Assembly (NCBI GenBank): GCA_964549595.1
Contig: CAZJWK010000024.1
Coordinates: forward strand, 1-27,412
From: CAZQQN01 sp964549595
GTDB lineage: Bacteria > Bacteroidota > Bacteroidia > CAILMK01 > CAYYUA01
Direction: 5' to 3'
DNA: 27,412 nt
Positions within the stretch are counted from its first letter, which is position 1. Every line of letters begins with the position of its first letter. The position numbers and the translations under genes were made by a program. The notes below the pieces were generated by a model, which ran no database searches, was not told where the DNA came from, and saw only the letters and a program-made list of their open reading frames with translations. Positions 23,308 through 27,412 of the stretch are shown here, one piece after another.

Positions 23308-24180
23308 TTAATCCGTATCGATGGCCATATTCTCCATTTTTTGATAAAGTGCTTTACTGGCTGGTACCAAAGGAAGCCTTAGGACATTTTCACAGAAACC
23401 TTTGATATTCATGATGGCTTTTATGCCGGTGGGATTGCCTTCTGCAAAAGCTAAGCGCAAGGGTTCCATCAGTTCATAATGATGTTTCCTGGCTTCATGA
23501 AATTCATTGTTTAAACCAGCCCTGACCATATCTGAAAACTTTCGGGGAAAGGCGTTTGCATTCACGGAAATGACGCCATCCATGCCCATTCCCAAATAAG
23601 GGAGGGTTAAATGGTCATCGCCGGAAACTACCTGAAAATCATCAGGCTTATTTTTTATAATTTCCATAACCTGCCACGGGTCTCCGGATGCTTCTTTAAC
23701 ACCTTTAATGTTCGGGTGATTGGCTAATTCCAAAGTGGTTTCGGCTTCTATGTTCTTCCCGGTTCTTCCGGGAACATTGTAAAGTATAAGGGGTACAGGC
23801 GAATGGTCGGCTATTGTATGGAAGTGTTGCCAAATGCCTTGCTGATTGGGTTTATTGTAGTAAGGGGTGACAGACAAAATGCCTTGGCAATGAGTAAAAT
23901 CTGTATCACTCAAATTGCTTATCACATTTTCGGTATTGTTTCCACCGATTCCAATAACCAAAGGGACTTTCCCCTGGGATTGTTCTTGAGCAATCCGGAT
24001 TACTTGTTTTTTTTCATCCTTAGTTAATGTGACCGATTCTCCTGTAGTACCCAACATTACTAAATACTCAACACCCCTTTCAATTTGATAACGAAGGATG
24101 GAATGCAAAGCCCCTTCATCAATTTCCTGATTTTTATTGAAGGGTGTAATGACTGCCACCCCGGTTCCGCTGATATTCAT
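23308..24180 (-). CDS. dapA: 4-hydroxy-tetrahydrodipicolinate synthase
   Basis: First committed step of lysine and diaminopimelate synthesis: condensation of pyruvate with aspartate semialdehyde. The 290-residue protein has the family motifs: GTTGES (Thr45, Thr46), Tyr108 in TPYYNK, YNVPGRT with Tyr134 and Arg139, and the Schiff-base Lys162 in GVKEASG. ATG at 24180 is preferred over TTG at 24186. It is the last gene of the M23 - merR - capA-like - DUF6913 - dapA run, starting 6 nt after the DUF6913 stop, so it is co-transcribed from the far upstream promoter. Its product feeds meso-diaminopimelate into peptidoglycan. Confidence 0.97.
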   Translation of the reverse strand: MNISGTGVAVITPFNKNQEIDEGALHSILRYQIERGVEYLVMLGTTGESVTLTKDEKKQVIRIAQEQSQGKVPLVIGIGGNNTENVISNLSDTDFTHCQGILSVTPYYNKPNQQGIWQHFHTIADHSPVPLILYNVPGRTGKNIEAETTLELANHPNIKGVKEASGDPWQVMEIIKNKPDDFQVVSGDDHLTLPYLGMGMDGVISVNANAFPRKFSDMVRAGLNNEFHEARKHHYELMEPLRLAFAEGNPTGIKAIMNIKGFCENVLRLPLVPASKALYQKMENMAIDTD

Positions 24181-24186
24181 AGCCAA

Positions 24187-24735
24187 TTAATTTTTGTGGA
24201 TGCTTTTCAAGTAATATTTAAGGGTACTGATCACCTGGTTCATGTTAGCCCCTGAATCGGAATTGATCATAAAATCGTAAATATGGGAATAATCCGGGTC
24301 GTAGATGCCGACCTTGAAATCCGCCCTGGCGATGGCTAAAATGTAATGAACAGGTAGGCTATCATCCAAGCAGAGCGAAATGACCATATCAAATTTTTGA
24401 TCGGTAAAATCTTTTAATACAGATTTTTTAGGCAGGTCAAAAATTGTTAAGTCTTTATTAGTCAGGAATATGTATTCTTTTGTTTTCAGGATTGTATCCT
24501 CATTTTCTTCAGAGTCGAAGTATTCAAGCAAATAAACGGTCTTACCCCTATCTTTTAATTCTTTTTTCAAAGCTTTTACGGAATCAGAATCCTCTTTTCC
24601 GGAAGATTTGAAAACAATGCCAATGGTTTTGGCTTTATCCAGGTCAAGGGGAGAGTGTAAACTTCCGCCTTTGAAGATCCGCCTGTTTAGCAGGAAATTG
24701 GCAAACTTAAATTTAAGGTTATCTACAAATGTCAT
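24187..24735 (-). CDS. DUF6913 family protein
   Basis: Conserved Bacteroidota protein of 182 residues with no known reaction. It has an alpha/beta character: AKTIGIVFKSSGKEDSDSV, a GKTVYLLEYF strand, FDMVISLCLDDSLPVHYILAIARADFKVGIY near residue 115-145 is the most conserved part, and the C-terminus ends in helix LKYYLKSIHKN. There is no signal peptide or membrane segment, so it is probably cytoplasmic. It lies between the capA-like gene (6-nt gap) and dapA (6-nt gap). This family is typically found next to dapA in Bacteroidota, so a link to diaminopimelate supply or cell-wall growth is plausible but unproven. Confidence 0.85.
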   Translation of the reverse strand: MTFVDNLKFKFANFLLNRRIFKGGSLHSPLDLDKAKTIGIVFKSSGKEDSDSVKALKKELKDRGKTVYLLEYFDSEENEDTILKTKEYIFLTNKDLTIFDLPKKSVLKDFTDQKFDMVISLCLDDSLPVHYILAIARADFKVGIYDPDYSHIYDFMINSDSGANMNQVISTLKYYLKSIHKN

Positions 24736-24741
24736 TTCAAC

Positions 24742-25860
24742 CTAATGCTTTTCTTCCTGCTTTTTCAAAATACCTTCAGGGGAAATTTCTAACGGAGATT
24801 CTGGAAAGTCTTCCTTCGTTAATTCCTTGATTTTTTTGGCTGCCCTGTGCTTTTGGTCTAAATGCGGGCCTCCTTTACCCCGTTGTATAGCGGAAATAAT
24901 CCTTCCCTTTAAAAAATTACCCTTTTCATCAGTTTTGACACTAACCATGGGAGCCAATCCATTGACCCCACTTATTTTAAACCTGGCATAGGTGCAAAAA
25001 TTGCCTAAACTGTAGGCAATTAAGCGGTCTTTATACAATTCCAATGCCCGTGGTACATGGGGTCCATGCCCAAAAATCACATCACCGCCGGCATCAATCA
25101 TTGCATGAGCAAACTTATAAACATTTCCCCGGTTTTCCCCATAATATTTTTCAACCTTTCGGGTTACATTTTGGTAATCTTTGCCTTCGGCCCCTCCGTG
25201 AAAAGATACCACTATAATATCAGATTTTTGGTCAAGTTTTTTAACGAGTTTTCGGGCTTTTGAGATTTTTTCAATTCTCGGAGTACCATTGTTTGGTGAG
25301 AAAGCCACAAATCCGATTGTTCTATCTTTTACCTTGATGGTGTTTGTTTTCAAAAAATTAACACCGGCTGCTTTTATACCCGCAGAGTCGAGTACTTCTA
25401 CAGTTTTTTTCCTGCCGGCTTTCCCAAAATCTCCGGAGTGGTTGTTGGCAAGACTGATCAAGTCAAAATCGGTTTTCTTAAAGGCTTTCACATAACCAAT
25501 AGGCATACGAAATGCATAGCACAAACTATCTACCTCACAATCCTTTTCCAGTTTACCGGAATCCATTAAAGAAGCCTCCAGGTTACCAAAGGTAATATCA
25601 GGTCGGATAAGGGTATTTTTTACCGGTTTTAACAATTTTTCAGGGGGAAAAGGAGGTAGGTAACTCGAATCCGGGAAATGGGTTCCTAACATCATATCCC
25701 CGACACCCATGAAATGGAATGTGTCTTTTACCTCCTTTTTGTCACTTGCTTTATTTTTCGGCTTTTCCGGGATCGAATCCTGGCCATTAATGGGCTTAAA
25801 GCCGTTCAGGATTAAGCCGGTAAAAAATAAAAAGCAGGCTATGAAATGGCTTTTATTCAT
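24742..25860 (-). CDS. CapA-family exported protein (poly-gamma-glutamate synthesis type)
   Basis: Exported metallophosphatase-like protein of 372 residues. ATG at 25860 gives a signal peptide (MNKSHFIACFLFFTGLILNG) and overlaps the merR stop by 8 nt; an upstream reading frame to 25929 lacks one. The CapA/PgsA-type domain includes GVGDMMLGTHFP, GNLEASL, LANNHSGDFG, FHGGAEGKDY and DAGGDVIFGHGPHVPRALELY, the metal-binding blocks of the family. No other poly-gamma-glutamate genes (capB/capC) are nearby, so a general envelope role is as likely as a capsule role. The overlap with merR suggests coupled translation. The C-terminus has a short charged tail. Confidence 0.9.
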   Translation of the reverse strand: MNKSHFIACFLFFTGLILNGFKPINGQDSIPEKPKNKASDKKEVKDTFHFMGVGDMMLGTHFPDSSYLPPFPPEKLLKPVKNTLIRPDITFGNLEASLMDSGKLEKDCEVDSLCYAFRMPIGYVKAFKKTDFDLISLANNHSGDFGKAGRKKTVEVLDSAGIKAAGVNFLKTNTIKVKDRTIGFVAFSPNNGTPRIEKISKARKLVKKLDQKSDIIVVSFHGGAEGKDYQNVTRKVEKYYGENRGNVYKFAHAMIDAGGDVIFGHGPHVPRALELYKDRLIAYSLGNFCTYARFKISGVNGLAPMVSVKTDEKGNFLKGRIISAIQRGKGGPHLDQKHRAAKKIKELTKEDFPESPLEISPEGILKKQEEKH

Positions 25861-26212
25861 TGGTGTCCAGATACTTTTTAAGGTCCAACAAGAAAGTTTT
25901 TGTCCTTTTAAGGGTTTCAGCCATCTCATATTCCTGGTTGGCTACTTTATGCCTGTTCTGAATGACATGCTGTGCATTTTCTATGGAATGTCCCTTTTCT
26001 TTAACCAGGAAGTGGATAAATTTTAGGGCTTCAATATCCTTGGCTGTAAATAACCGATGACCTTTTCGGTTTTTTTTGGGATTTATCTGGGAGAAATGCT
26101 TTTCCCAGTAACGGATTAAGGACGGGTTGACTTCAAGTTCGCGAGCCACTTCCCCAATGGTTGAGTATTTTTTCTCAGGGGAATTTTCCGCATCCTGCTT
26201 GTTTTCAGTCAT
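25853..26212 (-). CDS. MerR family transcriptional regulator
   Basis: Cytoplasmic DNA-binding protein of 119 residues. The MerR winged-helix domain (about residues 15-85) includes TIGEVARELEVNPSLIRYWEKHF and KGHRLFTAKDIEALKFI. A helical region (86-119) follows and no metal-binding cysteines are present, so the effector is unknown. ATG at 26212 is used; the TTG at 26224 would overlap the upstream stop. The gene starts 4 nt after the M23 gene, and its stop overlaps the capA-like start. A short MerR protein in this exact position after an M23 peptidase is a conserved Bacteroidota arrangement. Confidence 0.92.
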   Translation of the reverse strand: MTENKQDAENSPEKKYSTIGEVARELEVNPSLIRYWEKHFSQINPKKNRKGHRLFTAKDIEALKFIHFLVKEKGHSIENAQHVIQNRHKVANQEYEMAETLKRTKTFLLDLKKYLDTNE

Positions 26213-26216
26213 CTTA

Positions 26217-27188
26217 TTAATCAAGCGATTGATTACCTCGATTGGCTAATTTAACTATTTTTTCATACTCTTTCGGACTTAGATCATTATGAAAAAAGTT
26301 AATCGGATTCACAGCCTTACCATCTTTTCTGACTTCATAGTGGAGATGTGGGCCCGTTGATAAGCCGGAATTACCAACCGTAGCAATTTGCTCTCCCCTT
26401 TCTACGGTTTCCCCTTTTTTTACCTTAAAGGATTTTAAGTGTGCATATTCCGTTTTATACCCGTAACCATGGGAAATAACAAGCTGATTGCCGTAACCCG
26501 TTTTCGAGTATTGCTTTTTTACCACTTTGCCCTTTCCCGTTGCATAAATCGGGGTACCATGGGGAGTGGTAAAATCTATGCCGTTATGAAAGCGAGTGGT
26601 TTTATAGATGGGATGGATTCTATGCCCGAACCCTGAAGCTATTTTTTCCAGGTCTTCATTCGGAATGGGTTGTATGGAAGGAATAGAGGCCAACATTTCC
26701 TTTTTCCGGGAGGCTAATTTGGCTATTTCATCGTAGGACTGGTTTAAAACAAAAAGTTTCTTTTCGAGTTTATCGAAGTTTTGAGCAGTTTGTTTAATGA
26801 TCTTTGAGTTGGATAGGTCTTTTAAATCTTTATAATACTCAACCCCTCCGAAACCAGCATCCCTGACGTTCTCCGGCAAGGGTTCGGCTTCAAAAATTAC
26901 CCGGTAAATTTTTTTATCTCTGGTCTCCAAGTTATTTACTACTTTTTTCAAACGGCTTAGGCGCTTATTCATCATTTCAAACTTGGTCTGGTAAGTCTGG
27001 ACTTCTTGTTTTAGCCGCCTTTCTTTTGGAGAATCATAGTAATATAGTAGCGTAACAATAATAAAAATCGAAAGAAGTAGCGATAGAGATAAGATGCCGG
27101 AAAACTGCAGCAACCGTTCCCAGAAGTTAGGCTTGTAAGGTTGATAGGTTAAAAGGTTGGGATCAAAGTAATATTTGTTTTTCTTCAT
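26217..27188 (-). CDS. M23 family zinc metallopeptidase (LytM-type), membrane anchored
   Basis: Predicted cell-wall endopeptidase or an inactive-type activator of amidases, facing the periplasm. Of 323 residues, 1-30 are cytoplasmic, 31-50 form the membrane anchor (GILSLSLLLSIFIIVTLLYY), and coiled-coil stretches cover about 57-92 and 130-165. The LytM domain (about 185-298) keeps all metal and catalytic residues: His201 and Asp205 in HNGID, His250 in YAHL, and His281 and His283 in HLHYE, so it looks active. It is the first gene of the operon, behind a fully consensus promoter. In related genomes this gene often lies next to alaS, which would be beyond this window. Confidence 0.93.
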   Translation of the reverse strand: MKKNKYYFDPNLLTYQPYKPNFWERLLQFSGILSLSLLLSIFIIVTLLYYYDSPKERRLKQEVQTYQTKFEMMNKRLSRLKKVVNNLETRDKKIYRVIFEAEPLPENVRDAGFGGVEYYKDLKDLSNSKIIKQTAQNFDKLEKKLFVLNQSYDEIAKLASRKKEMLASIPSIQPIPNEDLEKIASGFGHRIHPIYKTTRFHNGIDFTTPHGTPIYATGKGKVVKKQYSKTGYGNQLVISHGYGYKTEYAHLKSFKVKKGETVERGEQIATVGNSGLSTGPHLHYEVRKDGKAVNPINFFHNDLSPKEYEKIVKLANRGNQSLD

Positions 27189-27209
27189 TTGGCCTTATTT
27201 ATTAACGTG

Positions 27210-27241
27210 CAAAAATAAAAAGGTTGAAATCGACAATCAAA
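27210..27241 (-). promoter_or_regulatory. Consensus promoter of the M23-merR-capA-DUF6913-dapA operon
   Basis: On the minus strand TTTG (27241-27238), a 20-nt spacer and TATTTTTG (27217-27210) match the Bacteroidota consensus exactly. The M23 ATG is 21 nt after the -7 box. No other promoter is evident within the tightly packed genes downstream, so this probably drives all five. Confidence 0.75.
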
Positions 27242-27412
27242 AAATAAACTCGGAACACCTGATGTGTTCTTAAATTAAAAGCTTTCCCTATCGGTAATCC
27301 AACCGCTTAATCACCACCGTTCGTTGATAATATAATCTCTTCCTAAAATTTCCTTTTGGGTTCTACAATGAATTTTATGGAAATGTTTTTGAGAAGTTTT
27401 GATCTAATAATA
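27242..27412. other. Right-edge region with no supported gene
   Basis: The region carries an inverted repeat, GAACAC/GTGTTC (27253-27258 and 27264-27269, 5-nt loop), just upstream of the M23 promoter, which might be a regulator site. A plus-strand frame starting at 27368 stays open for 15 codons to the edge, too short to judge. In related genomes a divergent gene such as alaS could begin here, but its N-terminus is not seen. Confidence 0.35.

Noticed and set aside
24742..25860. CapA-like gene considered as part of a poly-gamma-glutamate capsule locus
   Set aside because: No capB, capC or glutamate ligase genes are nearby, and the neighbours point to peptidoglycan metabolism.
27368..27412. 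Open frame running off the right edge
   Set aside because: Only 15 codons are visible and they match no N-terminus I recognise, including that of AlaS.

Overview
The window looks like an ordinary stretch of a moderately AT-rich Bacteroidota chromosome, probably a Cytophagia-type marine or soil bacterium. The evidence is a type IX secretion (T9SS) style C-terminal tail on one exported protein, several genes preceded by Bacteroidota-type promoters (TTTG, then 19-21 nt, then TAnnTTTG), few Shine-Dalgarno sequences, signal peptides cut before Gln, and the order M23 peptidase - merR - capA-like - DUF6913 - dapA. The species cannot be named. I see no insertion sequence, prophage, CRISPR array, tRNA or rRNA.

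Layout. 1-6.3 kb (minus strand): aconitase AcnA, then a two-gene unit of a lipoprotein prolyl oligopeptidase and a secreted DUF1028 Ntn-hydrolase-like protein. 6.3-8.4 kb: a 550-nt region rich in inverted repeats with a likely promoter, then a secreted LamG-like protein on the plus strand. 8.4-12.5 kb (minus): the most coherent accessory module, a sulfane-sulfur/persulfide operon read arsR - tauE - MBL/rhodanese fusion - rhodanese - yeeE half - DUF6691 half, with a symmetric operator candidate in front of arsR. It resembles the staphylococcal cst operon in content, but with an ArsR-type repressor and a split YeeE transporter. 12.6-16.7 kb (mostly minus): MATE efflux pump, small lipoprotein, a small plus-strand membrane-anchored protein, a retropepsin-like protease and malate dehydrogenase. 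16.8-17.05 kb: intergenic region with long inverted repeats. 17.05-23.3 kb (plus): Bax-like glucosaminidase coupled to a lipoprotein polysaccharide deacetylase, DinB-family protein, sulfotransferase-like protein, YdcF/ElyC-type membrane protein, thioredoxin-like protein and IspH. 23.3-27.2 kb (minus): M23 peptidase - merR - capA-like - DUF6913 - dapA, tightly packed behind one strong promoter, a cell-wall and lysine/diaminopimelate theme.

How they work together. AcnA and Mdh are TCA-cycle enzymes. The sulfur operon should oxidise low-molecular-weight persulfide to sulfite, form thiosulfate with rhodanese and move sulfite or thiosulfate across the membrane, under a thiol-switch repressor. The wall genes (glucosaminidase, deacetylase, YdcF/ElyC-like protein, M23 peptidase, DapA) supply or remodel envelope polymers. 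All functions are read from sequence motifs only; no database search was possible.
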